Shown: positions 17,364 through 26,323 of the stretch, one piece after another
Position numbering within the stretch: position 1 is the stretch's first letter
Layout: each line of letters begins with the position of its first letter
Origin: Halobacillus halophilus DSM 2266
GTDB taxonomy: Bacteria; Bacillota; Bacilli; Bacillales; Halobacillaceae
Direction: 5' to 3'
Length of the DNA: 64,000 nt
NCBI RefSeq assembly: GCF_000284515.1
Contig: NC_017668.1
Coordinates: 1,178,001-1,242,000 of the forward strand
Notes under the pieces: model-generated
What the model was told of the DNA's origin: nothing
Databases searched by the model: none
The model's input: the letters and a program-made list of their open reading frames with translations, nothing else
Program-made: the position numbers and the translations under genes

Positions 17364-18236
17364 TTAATCTTTTTCAAAAGGCTCAATGTGGATGTGGGCA
17401 TAAAGAATACGATGTTCTTTTTCTAATGTGTATTCCACATCGTCCGTGATGGTATGACCTTGTTCGATCGTGATGTGAGGATTTACGTGGATAGTGGCTT
17501 CCACAAGTGTCTGATTCCCTTGCAGTCGAGCTTTTACATCTTTAACGGCCCACACATCTGGATGTTTTGAAATGGTTTCCCGTATGCTTTCAATTTCTTC
17601 TTCATCAAATCCGTCCGTCAAACTGTGTGTGGAGTCTCTAAATATATCCCAGGCTGTCTTGCAAATGATCAGCCCAACGATCAGCCCAGCTAAAGGATCA
17701 AGCCAATAAGCCCCGAATTGAGCGCCAAATATACCTATGGCAGCTCCTATACTTACCAAAGCATCAGAGCGGTTATCCTGAGCAGCAGCGTATAAGGCGT
17801 TACTTTCTATTTTCCTGGACAGCTTCAGATTGTAACGGTATACAAAATACATAATGGCGGCGGCTGTCAGTGCGGTCCAGGCTGTAAGTAATCGAGGCTC
17901 ACTAACTTCTTGATTGATGATGTCCTGTATAGTCCCGATAATCACTTCAATCCCAACGGTCATCATAATAAAGGCCGCGACAAGGGAAGCAATCGTCTCG
18001 GCTCTGAAATGCCCGTAATGGTGGTCCTGATCAGGAGGCTTGCGGGAAATCTTAAGACCGATCAGTACAGCGACGGAAGCAATGACGTCTGTCGTATTAT
18101 TCAGTCCATCGGCTCTCAATGCTTCTGAATTACCTATGGAGGCAATCGTAAGCTTAGCTGCAGCCAGAACTAAATAGACGATGATACTGATCCAGGCTCC
18201 TTTTTCTCCCTTTTTTATATTTTGATATTCGCTCAT
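17364..18236 (-). CDS. CDF-family divalent metal exporter (MneS/MneP-like)
   Basis: A 290-residue cation-diffusion-facilitator. About six membrane segments occupy residues 12-200, followed by a cytoplasmic metal-sensing domain. Metal-site signatures are ALRADGLNNTTDVIAS in TM2 and DHHYGHFRAET after it. The C-terminal domain holds IHVNPHITIEQGH and YAHIHIEPF. The DxxxD arrangement and overall pattern resemble the B. subtilis manganese exporters MneP (YdfM) and MneS (YeaB). The metal, probably Mn2+, is inferred by resemblance. Start ATG 18236 at the end of a 335-bp gap that separates it from divergent wrbA. Confidence 0.88.
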   Translation of the reverse strand: MSEYQNIKKGEKGAWISIIVYLVLAAAKLTIASIGNSEALRADGLNNTTDVIASVAVLIGLKISRKPPDQDHHYGHFRAETIASLVAAFIMMTVGIEVIIGTIQDIINQEVSEPRLLTAWTALTAAAIMYFVYRYNLKLSRKIESNALYAAAQDNRSDALVSIGAAIGIFGAQFGAYWLDPLAGLIVGLIICKTAWDIFRDSTHSLTDGFDEEEIESIRETISKHPDVWAVKDVKARLQGNQTLVEATIHVNPHITIEQGHTITDDVEYTLEKEHRILYAHIHIEPFEKD

Positions 18237-18464
18237 CTCTTGTAACCCCCGTGTCTTCTTTGAAAGCTTGACTTAGCTTACCAAATACATTCTTGATGAG
18301 TCTAGAGAAAAAAAGCTTTCCATACGCAGATTGCTTGGTCAGGACTAGGATGTTTGCATTCATTCAAAAAAAAAGAAATTCCTTACGCTATGTAAAGCAA
18401 ACCTACAGCTTATGTTAACCAAGTGTAAGGAGTATATAAAATATCTCGAAATGAAGAATCTTTA

Positions 18465-18490
18465 GTTTGAGTTTTATTCAGGCAGGGTAT
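18465..18490 (+). promoter_or_regulatory. sigma-B-type promoter of wrbA
   Basis: GTTTGA (18465-18470), a 14-base spacer, GGGTAT (18485-18490), a near-perfect match to GTTTAA-N13-15-GGGWAT. It is ~80 bases before the wrbA start. The rest of the 18237-18571 gap is AT-rich; it contains a fragment TATCTCGAAAT at 18442-18452 that resembles a repeat R-family terminus. Confidence 0.75.
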
Positions 18491-18571
18491 ATAATTTTAA
18501 TGAATCCAAGCGGTTCGATTGGAAACCATAAGAAAATAGGTAATGAGCAACTAATCAAAGGAGAGATACTC

Positions 18572-19177
18572 ATGGCAAATGTGAAATTAGCGGTGATTTA
18601 CTACAGTTCTACAGGTACCAACTACCAAATGGCTCAATGGGCCGAAGATGCAGCTAAACAGGCAGGAGCAGAAGTAAAGCTTGTTCGTGTCCCGGAAACA
18701 GCTCCTATGGAAGCTATTGAACAGAACCCTTCCTGGAAAGAGCATTATTTAGCAACTAAAGATACTGTAACAGAAGCAAAAATCGATGATTTAGACTGGG
18801 CAGATGCTATTATTTTCAGTGCCCCGACACGATTTGGAAATGTACCTGCACAATTAAAACAATATATGGATCAGGCAGGCGGTCTATGGTTCCAGGGTAA
18901 ACTTGTCAATAAAGTTGTCAGTGCCATGACCTCCGCTCAAAACCCTCATGGCGGTCAGGAAGCTACACTTCTTAACTTTTATACCACGATGTTCCATTGG
19001 GGTGCTATTATAGCTGCGCCAGGATACAGCGACAATGCGATCTTCGGTGCAGGCGGTAACCCTTATGGAACAAGTGTAAGCGTGGACGGCGAAGGAAACA
19101 TGAAAGACGATGTTGAAGAAGCTGTCCGTCACCAAACCCGTCGTACGATTGATGTAGCCAGCAAGTTTGTTAACTAA
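18572..19177 (+). CDS. wrbA: NAD(P)H:quinone oxidoreductase, WrbA type IV
   Basis: A 201-residue flavodoxin-like enzyme that reduces quinones by two electrons using FMN, limiting redox cycling. The FMN-phosphate loop is YYSSTGTNYQMA at residues 8-19. The flavin-contact segments SAPTRFGNVPAQLKQY and AMTSAQNPHGGQE follow, as in WrbA. The ATG at 18572 has AAAGGAGA seven bases upstream. The sigma-B-like promoter upstream suggests general stress control. A strong terminator follows. Confidence 0.92.
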   Translation: MANVKLAVIYYSSTGTNYQMAQWAEDAAKQAGAEVKLVRVPETAPMEAIEQNPSWKEHYLATKDTVTEAKIDDLDWADAIIFSAPTRFGNVPAQLKQYMDQAGGLWFQGKLVNKVVSAMTSAQNPHGGQEATLLNFYTTMFHWGAIIAAPGYSDNAIFGAGGNPYGTSVSVDGEGNMKDDVEEAVRHQTRRTIDVASKFVN

Positions 19178-19184
19178 AAATACG

Positions 19185-19213
19185 AAAGTCCTCTTTAATA
19201 GAGGACTTTTTTT
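19185..19213 (+). terminator. intrinsic terminator of wrbA
   Basis: AAAGTCCTCT / AGAGGACTTT stem with a following run of Ts. Confidence 0.92.
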
Positions 19214-19613
19214 ATGGGTAAGGATCTGAAATACAGGACGTGGGTTAGGTTACTTCAGTTTTTGAGAGACAGGGTGTAAAAAAATTATCTAATCCTTCTT
19301 CCTCTTTAAAAATTGAGTTCACACTTATCTATTTATCCACAAGGGATACGTACCGGGAATCTCCTTTGAAAGAAATAATCCCACGTTTAACTGAACCAAA
19401 ATCTGGCCGTTGTTCATACCATTTCCTGTGACTGCCCTCCGTAATTCTGAAAAATCTAAAAAATTTTAATAGAGTCAAAACCCCTTCATGACAGGGCTCA
19501 ATAGGTTTAACAATCATTTAAACAGGGAAAGATATAACTAAATATTCAGAAAACTTATTGCGTTATAAGTTTAAATCCTGCATAATGAAAAAAAGCATGA
19601 AGGGGGTATTCTC
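19214..19613. other. non-coding gap without recognised genes
   Basis: About 400 bp of AT-rich sequence between wrbA and the IDEAL-domain gene. One 62-codon minus-strand frame (19329-19517) has no ribosome site and no recognisable similarity. I see no structured RNA or repeat copy; the last ~60 bases presumably hold the promoter of the next gene. Confidence 0.6.
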
Positions 19614-19856
19614 ATGAGAAAGCAAAAAATGGTCTATGTTATACGTCGCGACCCCGATTATAAAGGGAAAGAGATTACGGCTAAAAGAGAATTGTCCTTT
19701 GGTATTCAACTAGCTTCACGGTTGTTCCTTGATCAAATGAGTTTTGAGTTTAATAAGGATCGTTTAGATGAAGAAATTAATCAAGCGATTGACAATGGCG
19801 ACCGTGCAGAATTCGAACGTTTGAGCTTACAATATACACCTTATACGTGGGAATAA
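19614..19856 (+). CDS. IDEAL-domain protein
   Basis: An 80-residue protein whose C-terminal half is an IDEAL domain: LDEEINQAIDNGDRAEFERL stands for the acidic helix pair after which the family is named. The N-terminal half begins KMVYVIRRDPDYKG. IDEAL domains also occur at the end of YpiB-type proteins and are thought to mediate protein interactions; the role here is unknown. An AAGGGGG ribosome site precedes the ATG and a terminator follows, so it is a one-gene unit. Confidence 0.8.
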   Translation: MRKQKMVYVIRRDPDYKGKEITAKRELSFGIQLASRLFLDQMSFEFNKDRLDEEINQAIDNGDRAEFERLSLQYTPYTWE

Positions 19857-19870
19857 AATAAATGGTACCA

Positions 19871-19898
19871 GACCACTGCTGATGCAGTGGTTTTTTTT
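19871..19898 (+). terminator. intrinsic terminator
   Basis: ACCACTGC / GCAGTGGT stem with a four-base loop and eight Ts. Confidence 0.92.
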
Positions 19899-20096
19899 GT
19901 GCAGTCCGCCTGGTTTTAAACAGTAATGGTTAATATTTACGGGTTAGTACCGATGATAATAATACGTAAGTTACATCACTTAGATCAACAGAGTTGGCGG
20001 AAGATAAGGCCGCCTATTGATTAGAAAGATTGTACACGACAAACATTAAAAAGTGTTATAGTGGGAATATCATCAGAGTTTAGGTAGGTAATGTCG

Positions 20097-20945
20097 ATGA
20101 AACAATTATTATTCATTTCTATATCACTGCTGAGCATAATGTTAAGTGCTTGCTCGCTTACCGAAACATCGAGTGAGGGGAATGACCAGGCAGAACCAGC
20201 GCCTGCGAGTGATAAAGAGATAGATTCCAAAGAAAAACCAGCTTTTAAATCTGAAATGGAATCACCAGAGTCAGATTCCTCAGAGGAAAAAGAAAGCGGG
20301 GAATCTTCTCAGAATCAACAAGAACCGAATGAAACCAGTGAGGAAGGTCTGACAATTGTAAAGAATCCGGAAAGTATAAAGGTAGTTGTTAATAAGAACC
20401 GAAAGCTACCTGAAGGATACACTCCACCGGATTTAACGATTCCGAATGTACCTTTCTATTTTGACGAAGAGCTTCCAAAAAAGCAGATGCGTAAAGAAGC
20501 TGCAGGGGCGCTTGAAAAGCTGTTCAAGGCTGCCGATCAAGCAGGACAGGACCTAGTGGCCGCTTCTGGTTATCGTTCTTACGAGCGTCAGAAGAACCTT
20601 TTTGAGGGATATATAGAAGAGTATGGGGAAGAGAAAGCTAAAACGTTTTCCGCCCGTCCCGGCACGAGTGAACACCAGACGGGTCTTGCTATGGATGTTA
20701 CCTCTGCAAAAATGTCTTTTAAGCTGGACGAATCCTTCCGTGATACTGAGGAAGGCGAGTGGCTAGCTGAACACGCTCACGAATACGGCTTTATTATCCG
20801 TTATCCTAAAGGTAAACAGGACATTACAGGTTACACTTATGAACCGTGGCACCTAAGATATGTAGGTAAGGATATATCGTCGGATATTCATAAAGCAGAA
20901 GAAACGCTTGAAGAATTCTTTGGGCATTATCCTTCTGAATCATAA
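20097..20945 (+). CDS. VanY-type D-alanyl-D-alanine carboxypeptidase lipoprotein (YodJ-like)
   Basis: A ~282-residue secreted lipoprotein. The signal peptide ends in the lipobox LSAC at residues ~18-21. A Glu/Ser-rich linker follows to residue ~90, then a VanY/LdcB peptidase domain. The zinc ligands are in SEHQTGLAMDV (His, Asp) and EPWHLRYVG (His, with a catalytic Glu before it). It trims the terminal D-Ala or another residue from peptidoglycan stem peptides at the membrane surface. The ATG at 20097 has AGGTAGG eight bases upstream; an ATG two codons earlier is too close. Resembles B. subtilis YodJ. Confidence 0.9.
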   Translation: MKQLLFISISLLSIMLSACSLTETSSEGNDQAEPAPASDKEIDSKEKPAFKSEMESPESDSSEEKESGESSQNQQEPNETSEEGLTIVKNPESIKVVVNKNRKLPEGYTPPDLTIPNVPFYFDEELPKKQMRKEAAGALEKLFKAADQAGQDLVAASGYRSYERQKNLFEGYIEEYGEEKAKTFSARPGTSEHQTGLAMDVTSAKMSFKLDESFRDTEEGEWLAEHAHEYGFIIRYPKGKQDITGYTYEPWHLRYVGKDISSDIHKAEETLEEFFGHYPSES

Positions 20946-20978
20946 AAGATCCCCTTCCACGTATGGAAGGGGATTTTG
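20946..20978. terminator. bidirectional intrinsic terminator
   Basis: GATCCCCTTCCA / TGGAAGGGGATT stem between convergent genes, followed by TTGTT on the plus strand. Confidence 0.88.
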
Positions 20979-20985
20979 TTAGGGA

Positions 20986-21606
20986 TTAGTAACAAATTCC
21001 TACGCGATGATGACCATATTGATTTTGTAGTAATTCATGAAAAGCAAATAATGCAGTATCCCCGACGGTTACTTTTTTTCCATCTTCGGGAAGAAGATCA
21101 GCCTCAGCCCTTACTTCTCCTACAGCATCTCCATCCGGTAAATAAGTGGGACAAACAATAGTCCAGTTAAGACTACTTTTCAAAAACTGTTCATATACTT
21201 TGGCATGTTCTTCTGCTGCGAACGTTTTCTTTCGTTTGGATTCGGATGTCTGGAAGCGATACTTCCCGTGTTCATATCGACTGTCTAAGATCCCGGCAGT
21301 ACCAATCGTTACAATTCGGTCGATCTGAGATTCATTCATTCCCTTGATGATTTCCGGGACTGCTTTCGTCAGTGTATCTGTTTTGTCTGTGCTTAAACCG
21401 CTGAATACTAGATCAGCGCCGCTTAAGGTTCTCTTAATATCTTCAGGATTCATGGCATCCCCGTGGATAAAATCAGCCCCGGGAATCAACTCTTCTGCTT
21501 TGGCTTCGTCTCGGACCAGGGCACTTATTTTGAATCCTTCTGCTAAAGCTAATCTTACCACTTCCTGACCGACCCGGCCGGTGGCACCAAAAATAGCAAT
21601 TCTCAT
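20986..21606 (-). CDS. NAD(P)-binding atypical SDR oxidoreductase
   Basis: A 206-residue Rossmann-fold protein. The dinucleotide motif FGATGRVGQE lies at residues 5-14. IHGDAMNPEDIKRTLSGADL follows in the position of the adenine-contact strand. It belongs to the NmrA-like/atypical short-chain family without a clear YxxxK catalytic pair, so it may be a sensor or isomerase rather than a dehydrogenase. Substrate unknown. Confidence 0.82.
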   Translation of the reverse strand: MRIAIFGATGRVGQEVVRLALAEGFKISALVRDEAKAEELIPGADFIHGDAMNPEDIKRTLSGADLVFSGLSTDKTDTLTKAVPEIIKGMNESQIDRIVTIGTAGILDSRYEHGKYRFQTSESKRKKTFAAEEHAKVYEQFLKSSLNWTIVCPTYLPDGDAVGEVRAEADLLPEDGKKVTVGDTALFAFHELLQNQYGHHRVGICY

Positions 21607-21708
21607 AGTCTCACCTCAAAAATATTGTAAAAGTTGAATGAAATCCATCTGTTTGACGGAATAGTCTGCTAAGCTTAATTAAATAACAAAATGGCAGGGG
21701 GTACCTCG

Positions 21709-23004
21709 TTGAAAAAGAAACCTGTATTGAGCTGGATGCTTTACGATTTTGGAAATTCTGCTTTCGCAACAACGGTTATGGCTGCGGTCCTTCCCGTTTT
21801 TTATTATGATGTAGCGGCCAAAGGAGTTGACCAATCGCTTGCCACGAGTTACTGGGGGTATTCCCAATCCATTGCTGTTCTAATCGTAGCCATTCTCGCT
21901 CCCATTCTTGGAGCCATTAGTGACTATTCGGCGGCAAAGAAACGCTTTTTAATGTTCTTTGCTTTTATGGGAATGATTGCGAGTGTGCTGCTAGCCTTTG
22001 TAGGTGAAGGGGATTATTTATTAGCTTCTCTTCTTTTGATTATAGGAACCATCGGTTTTTCAGGTGGGAATGTTTTTTATGATGCTTTTCTGCCGGAAGT
22101 GTCGGATGAAGAGACGATTGATAAGGTGTCGGCATATGGTTTTGCCTTTGGGTATATAGGCGGTGGAGTACTGCTCGCTGTTAACCTGCTGATGATTATG
22201 AAATATGAGTGGTTTGGACTTCCCGACAGTTTGGCTGGTACACAGCTTGCTTTTGTGTCTGTCGGAGTCTGGTGGCTGATTTTTTCCATCCCTTTATTTA
22301 AGAATATTGTAGAAGAAAAAAAGGTCTATGAGAAACGTACAGCCTCTTATATTTCCATTGGTTTTAACCGAGTAGGGAAAACATTTAAAGAATTGAAGCA
22401 TTTCAAACAGCTGTTATTATTCCTTTTTGCTTTCTGGTTATACAATGATGGTATTTCCACTATTATAAAGATGGCTACGATTTACGGGAGAGATATAGGA
22501 ATTGATAGTACGGCTCTTATTACAGCTCTATTACTTACTCAATTTGTGGGAATTCCTTTTGCCTTTTTCTTTGGATGGCTTGCAAAGAAGATTACGGCGA
22601 AACGTGCTTTGATGCTGGCTTTGTTCATTTATCTTGCAATCGTAGGTCTTGGGTATTTCATGACCACTGCCCTTCACTTCTATATTCTGGCCGTATGTGT
22701 AGGGTTTGTGCAGGGAGGAGCTCAGTCTTTAAGCCGCTCGATCTTTGGGAGAATGGTTCCTGGCGACCGGCATGCAGAATTTTTTGGATTTTACGGAATA
22801 TCATCCAAATTCGCTGCAATTTTTGGACCTTTCGTATTTGCCCTTGTCGGCCAGCTGACAGGCTCCAGCCGCTTAGGGATTTTATCGCTTATCGTATTTT
22901 TCGTTGTCGGGATCCTTTTATTGAATAAGGTGGACATCGAAAAAGGAATGAAAGAAGCTGAAGCATACACCGATCCTGATAAAAAGCCTGTCATCCATAC
23001 GTAA
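21709..23004 (+). CDS. MFS transporter, UMF1 (Atg22/YxiO-like) family
   Basis: A ~431-residue transporter with about twelve membrane segments. The N-terminal signature SWMLYDFGNSAFATTVMAAV, the YDAFLPEVSDEE loop and SRSIFGRMVPGDRHAEFFGF are diagnostic of UMF1/Atg22-like proteins, whose fungal members release amino acids. The bacterial substrate is not established. I chose the TTG at 21709 because the GGGGGT at 21696-21702 lies just before it, whereas the ATG at 21691 has no ribosome site. Confidence 0.85.
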   Translation: MKKKPVLSWMLYDFGNSAFATTVMAAVLPVFYYDVAAKGVDQSLATSYWGYSQSIAVLIVAILAPILGAISDYSAAKKRFLMFFAFMGMIASVLLAFVGEGDYLLASLLLIIGTIGFSGGNVFYDAFLPEVSDEETIDKVSAYGFAFGYIGGGVLLAVNLLMIMKYEWFGLPDSLAGTQLAFVSVGVWWLIFSIPLFKNIVEEKKVYEKRTASYISIGFNRVGKTFKELKHFKQLLLFLFAFWLYNDGISTIIKMATIYGRDIGIDSTALITALLLTQFVGIPFAFFFGWLAKKITAKRALMLALFIYLAIVGLGYFMTTALHFYILAVCVGFVQGGAQSLSRSIFGRMVPGDRHAEFFGFYGISSKFAAIFGPFVFALVGQLTGSSRLGILSLIVFFVVGILLLNKVDIEKGMKEAEAYTDPDKKPVIHT

Positions 23005-23030
23005 GAGGGGAACCTATTCCTCTCTTTTTT
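23004..23030 (+). terminator. intrinsic terminator
   Basis: AGAGGGGAA / TTCCTCTCT stem (one G-T pair) followed by six Ts. Confidence 0.85.
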
Positions 23031-23054
23031 CATTCTATATAAGTTATTCAACAA

Positions 23055-23205
23055 ACGGGCAGGATTGTGTAAGACTCGATTTCGAGATACTGGGTAGAGA
23101 AAGGGATCCAGGGAAAGCGAGTTGTTTCCGTAGCTGCCCTCATCTATTGTTTGCAACGGCCCCCAACTATCTCGAAACTGGGTCTTCAAGTATCGGTAGC
23201 TTGTA
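23055..23205. repeat. intergenic repeat R4 (shortest form)
   Basis: Termini at 23070-23089 (TAAGACTCGATTTCGAGATA) and 23168-23186, a core of only ~117 bp. Between them remain GAGAAAGGGATCCAGGG, AAGCGAGTTGTTTCCG and the end of a module. The whole looks like an internal deletion of the kind of copy seen in R8. It lies between convergent genes. Confidence 0.85.
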
Positions 23206-23233
23206 AAGATCAATTTGGCGGTATTGCAAAGGT

Positions 23234-24145
23234 TTATACGATGGGGTTGCTGAAACGGTTGACCAGTCCTTCTGATAGAGGAGCTCCTGTGTCATACGAT
23301 CGATTGCCGATCATGTCTTTTATTTCTTTCAGGCGGCTTCTATCGGGATTCTCCCAATAAGATAAGATAAGCTGGAATAAAAGCTTTCCTTCTTCGAGCG
23401 CCTCTTCATAATGGTCAAGAAAAGAAGATGTATGCGGCTCATTAGTCGCTGGGTGATGCCAGCGGTTTTTTTGCTCATTCAGATAATCCTTGTCATCGTT
23501 AACCGGTTGATGAGAAAAAGAAGAAACTAGGGAACCGAAGTATTTGTTTTTCCATTTCCATGGGTCATACAGCACACGCTGCGCAAACTGAATATGGCGG
23601 TAGGACTGGTGAATAAAGTTATCAGGATAGTCTTCCGATAAACCTGGGAAATGCGTGTCCAGGAGCAAGTCCATTAGTTGGGCAATAGAAGGCAGCGAAC
23701 TGCTTTTTATTTCTTTATGAACTGGATTCTTCCAAGTTTTTATTGAACGGAACCGCTCAAGCATAATGGTGTCAATGATGGTCTCCAACTCCTGATGCTT
23801 ATTTGCCTCATAACCAGCATGGTAATGGATATAAGGGTGAGTGTTACGGTCAAGTATATGATGGCTGACAAATCCAAGAATGAAGGCCTGAAGGTGATTC
23901 TTATGATAAGCACCCCGCTCAATCATGTCTATTAACAGAGGACCGCATTGCTCGGTATGTAATTTCATCCCCACTTCATCCACGTGTTCGTTTTGAGAGA
24001 AAGGCAGGAAGTTATGGTAAAAGAACGGATCCGGTCCCTGTGCTCCTAAGTGAAGAGAATGGCCGGATGTCTGAATAAGATCATGTCGGTTCAGCTCGTT
24101 ACATAATTGATCGACAAATAATACATGGGTCCAAATATTTGGCAT
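23234..24145 (-). CDS. zinc-dependent phospholipase C-like protein
   Basis: A 303-residue protein matching the Zn-dependent PLC family (PF00882). The N-terminus MPNIWTHVLFVDQL supplies the Trp/His typical of the family. Metal-ligand candidates continue through HLGAQGPDPFFYH and FVSHHILDRNTHPYIHYHAG. No signal peptide is present, so it is probably cytoplasmic and not a toxin. TTGGAGG lies eight bases before the ATG at 24145. Upstream on the same strand is a promoter-leader-terminator unit that could control it. Substrate unknown. Confidence 0.82.
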   Translation of the reverse strand: MPNIWTHVLFVDQLCNELNRHDLIQTSGHSLHLGAQGPDPFFYHNFLPFSQNEHVDEVGMKLHTEQCGPLLIDMIERGAYHKNHLQAFILGFVSHHILDRNTHPYIHYHAGYEANKHQELETIIDTIMLERFRSIKTWKNPVHKEIKSSSLPSIAQLMDLLLDTHFPGLSEDYPDNFIHQSYRHIQFAQRVLYDPWKWKNKYFGSLVSSFSHQPVNDDKDYLNEQKNRWHHPATNEPHTSSFLDHYEEALEEGKLLFQLILSYWENPDRSRLKEIKDMIGNRSYDTGAPLSEGLVNRFSNPIV

Positions 24146-24193
24146 GATTCTAACCTCCAAGCTTTATTATAAAGGATTTTGAAAAGAATTCAT

Positions 24194-24341
24194 TAAAAAA
24201 GAGCCTGTACAGACAGACTCTTTTTATTCCCACCTAACTGGACCATTTGAAAAGATCGAGCAAAAACAACAATGCTTTTTACCGGGAACCTCCTTCCTTG
24301 TGGTATTAAGTACGATTGTTTCTGCCTCCTTTCTTTTATTA
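24194..24341 (-). ncRNA. unrecognised short transcript: leader/attenuator or small RNA
   Basis: On the minus strand a good promoter is followed ~150 bases later by a strong intrinsic terminator at 24194-24226 (stem AAAAAGAGTCTGT / ACAGGCTCTTTTT). Only then comes the ribosome site of the phospholipase-like gene. The RNA would contain two Shine-Dalgarno-like stretches (AAAGGAGG and AAGGAGG) with no ATG, GTG or TTG at workable distance. One frame runs open to a stop at the terminator but lacks a start. I do not recognise any known riboswitch. It may be a regulated leader of the gene or a separate sRNA. Confidence 0.4.
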
Positions 24342-24347
24342 AAATTC

Positions 24348-24376
24348 ACTATACACTAAAAACTGAAAATTGTAAA
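24348..24376 (-). promoter_or_regulatory. sigma-A promoter upstream of the phospholipase-like gene
   Basis: Minus strand: TTTACA, a 17-base spacer, TATAGT; five of six matches in each box. Confidence 0.7.
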
Positions 24377-24493
24377 TAATCTGATAATAAAATATCGAAA
24401 ATTGTTTTTTTAAATCTAAGCTTGAGATGAATGTTCAAAAGATTCTTGATACAATAATGGAGGAGCGAATGAACAAAATAAGGAGGATTTATC

Positions 24494-25882
24494 ATGGATT
24501 ACCGTATTGAAAAAGATACAATTGGTGAAATACAAGTACCGAGCGAAAAATACTGGGGAGCACAAACCCAGCGAAGTAAACAGAACTTTCCGATCGGTGA
24601 TGAAAAAATGCCGAAAGAAGTTATCGAAGGTTTTGCGATCTTAAAAAAAAGTGCTGCGCGAGCCAATTTTGAATTAGGACTATTGGAAGAAGAGAAAGCA
24701 GACGCCATTGAATACGCAGCGGACCAAATTATTTCCGGTGATCTTGAAGAGCATTTTCCTCTTGTCGTCTGGCAGACAGGGAGCGGCACGCAATCCAATA
24801 TGAACGTAAACGAAGTTATTGCTTACGTAGGTAATGAATGGCTTAAGAAACAGGAAAGCGAGACGCGCCTGCACCCGAATGATGATGTGAATAAATCACA
24901 GAGCTCTAACGATACTTATCCGACAGCTATGCATATTGGAGCTGTTCAGAAGCTTGAGGATGTGGTCCTTCCCGCATTAACTCAACTAAAAGATACCTTA
25001 AAAGAAAAAATGGAAGCGTTTGACGAGATTGTAAAAATCGGGCGTACCCATTTGCAGGACGCGACGCCTCTTACACTGGGTCAGGAAATAAGCGGCTGGC
25101 ATCGTATGTTAGTTAAGACCGAAAATATGATTATAGATAGTACGAAGTATGTAAAAGACCTTGCTATTGGCGGTACAGCTGTTGGGACAGGTTTAAATGC
25201 CCATGAAGATTTCTCTGAGCAGGTGGTCGCTAAAATCAATGAAGTTACCGGTAAAGAATTCGTTTCAGCACCGAATAAATTTCACGCGCTCACCTCCCAC
25301 GACGAGCTTGTGCATACTCATGGTGCACTTAAAGCATTAGCTGCCGATCTTATGAAGATTGCGAATGATGTTCGCTGGCTGGCGAGTGGACCTCGATGCG
25401 GGATTGGCGAAATTACCATTCCAGCTAATGAACCGGGAAGTTCGATCATGCCAGGGAAAGTTAATCCTACTCAAAGTGAAGCGGTCACTATGGTTTCCGC
25501 ACAGATTATGGGAAATGATGCGACCATTGGTTTTGCAGCGAGTCAGGGGAACTTTGAACTGAACGTATTCAAACCTGTCATAGCTTATAACTTCCTGCAG
25601 TCTGCCCAGCTTCTTGCGGACAGTATGGTTTCATTTGAAGAGCGCTGCGTACGCGGTCTCGAGCCAAACCATGAACAGATTGAAAAGAATCTGCGCGATT
25701 CGCTTATGCTCGTTACGGCACTTAATCCGCATATCGGGTATGAAAATGCAGCCAAAATTGCTAAAACTGCTTTTGAAAAGAATCAAACATTAAAAGAAAC
25801 AGCGGTGGAATCCGGTATTTTAACTGCTGAGCAGTTTGATGAATACGTTGATCCAAAGGCCATGACGAAGCCTAACGCATAG
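24494..25882 (+). CDS. fumC: fumarate hydratase, class II
   Basis: A 462-residue fumarase, the normal length, which interconverts fumarate and malate in the TCA cycle. The superfamily signature [15 protein letters not shown] is near residue 318, where the catalytic Ser is located. The second active-site region [13 protein letters not shown] and [16 protein letters not shown] carrying the catalytic His are also present. It is homologous to B. subtilis CitG. TAAGGAGGATTTATC precedes the ATG. Monocistronic as far as I can see. Confidence 0.96.
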   Translation: MDYRIEKDTIGEIQVPSEKYWGAQTQRSKQNFPIGDEKMPKEVIEGFAILKKSAARANFELGLLEEEKADAIEYAADQIISGDLEEHFPLVVWQTGSGTQSNMNVNEVIAYVGNEWLKKQESETRLHPNDDVNKSQSSNDTYPTAMHIGAVQKLEDVVLPALTQLKDTLKEKMEAFDEIVKIGRTHLQDATPLTLGQEISGWHRMLVKTENMIIDSTKYVKDLAIGGTAVGTGLNAHEDFSEQVVAKINEVTGKEFVSAPNKFHALTSHDELVHTHGALKALAADLMKIANDVRWLASGPRCGIGEITIPANEPGSSIMPGKVNPTQSEAVTMVSAQIMGNDATIGFAASQGNFELNVFKPVIAYNFLQSAQLLADSMVSFEERCVRGLEPNHEQIEKNLRDSLMLVTALNPHIGYENAAKIAKTAFEKNQTLKETAVESGILTAEQFDEYVDPKAMTKPNA

Positions 25883-25951
25883 AGATTTGTATGTTGTTTA
25901 GCCATGGAATGAGTCTGGTGAAACCCCTCCATTAATTTCCAGTAATTTTTT

Positions 25952-25983
25952 TGACATAAAAAATACAATACCGGCTCATACTA
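25952..25983 (+). promoter_or_regulatory. sigma-G-type promoter of the SASP gene
   Basis: TGACAT at 25952-25957 and CATACTA at 25977-25983, ~25 bases before the SASP start codon. The -10 matches forespore sigma-G promoters; the spacing is slightly long. Confidence 0.5.
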
Positions 25984-26007
25984 CTTTTACACAGGAGGTG
26001 AGACAAT

Positions 26008-26226
26008 ATGGCTAACAACAACAGTTCAAATGAGTTAGTTGTACCTGGTGTTCAACAAGCTCTAGATCAAATGAAATACGAAATCGCTCAAGAATTCGGA
26101 GTACAGCTTGGTGCTGATTCTACTTCCCGTGCTAACGGTTCTGTAGGTGGAGAAATCACTAAGCGTCTTGTACAAATGGCTGAACAGCAGTTCGGTGGAC
26201 AGCAGTACGGACAACAACAAAAATAA
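26008..26226 (+). CDS. ssp: alpha/beta-type small acid-soluble spore protein
   Basis: A 72-residue SASP that coats spore DNA, protects it and is degraded at germination. The germination-protease site is [11 protein letters not shown]. The second conserved block [18 protein letters not shown] follows, and the C-terminus is Gln-rich as usual. ACAGGAGGTGAG gives a very strong ribosome site. A sigma-G-like promoter precedes it, as expected for forespore expression. It is good evidence that the organism sporulates. Several paralogues are usual, so no letter is given. Confidence 0.95.
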   Translation: MANNNSSNELVVPGVQQALDQMKYEIAQEFGVQLGADSTSRANGSVGGEITKRLVQMAEQQFGGQQYGQQQK

Positions 26227-26238
26227 ATACGTGTGACG

Positions 26239-26268
26239 AAGGAGGAAGGGTGCGCCCTTCCTCTTTAT
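26239..26268 (+). terminator. intrinsic terminator of the SASP gene
   Basis: GAGGAAGGG / CCCTTCCTC stem followed by TTTATTTT. Confidence 0.85.
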
Positions 26269-26323
26269 TTTGTGGGAAAAATCATATTTATTGAATAGAA
26301 ACTTGTGGAAAGAAGTGCAGCAT

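Noticed and set aside
19329-19517. 62-codon minus-strand frame between wrbA and the IDEAL gene
   Set aside because: No Shine-Dalgarno, no recognisable similarity and unremarkable composition; possibly chance.
24226-24335. Small Cys-containing peptide encoded in the minus-strand leader
   Set aside because: The frame has no ATG, GTG or TTG start after the ribosome-like site, so I list the region as RNA only.
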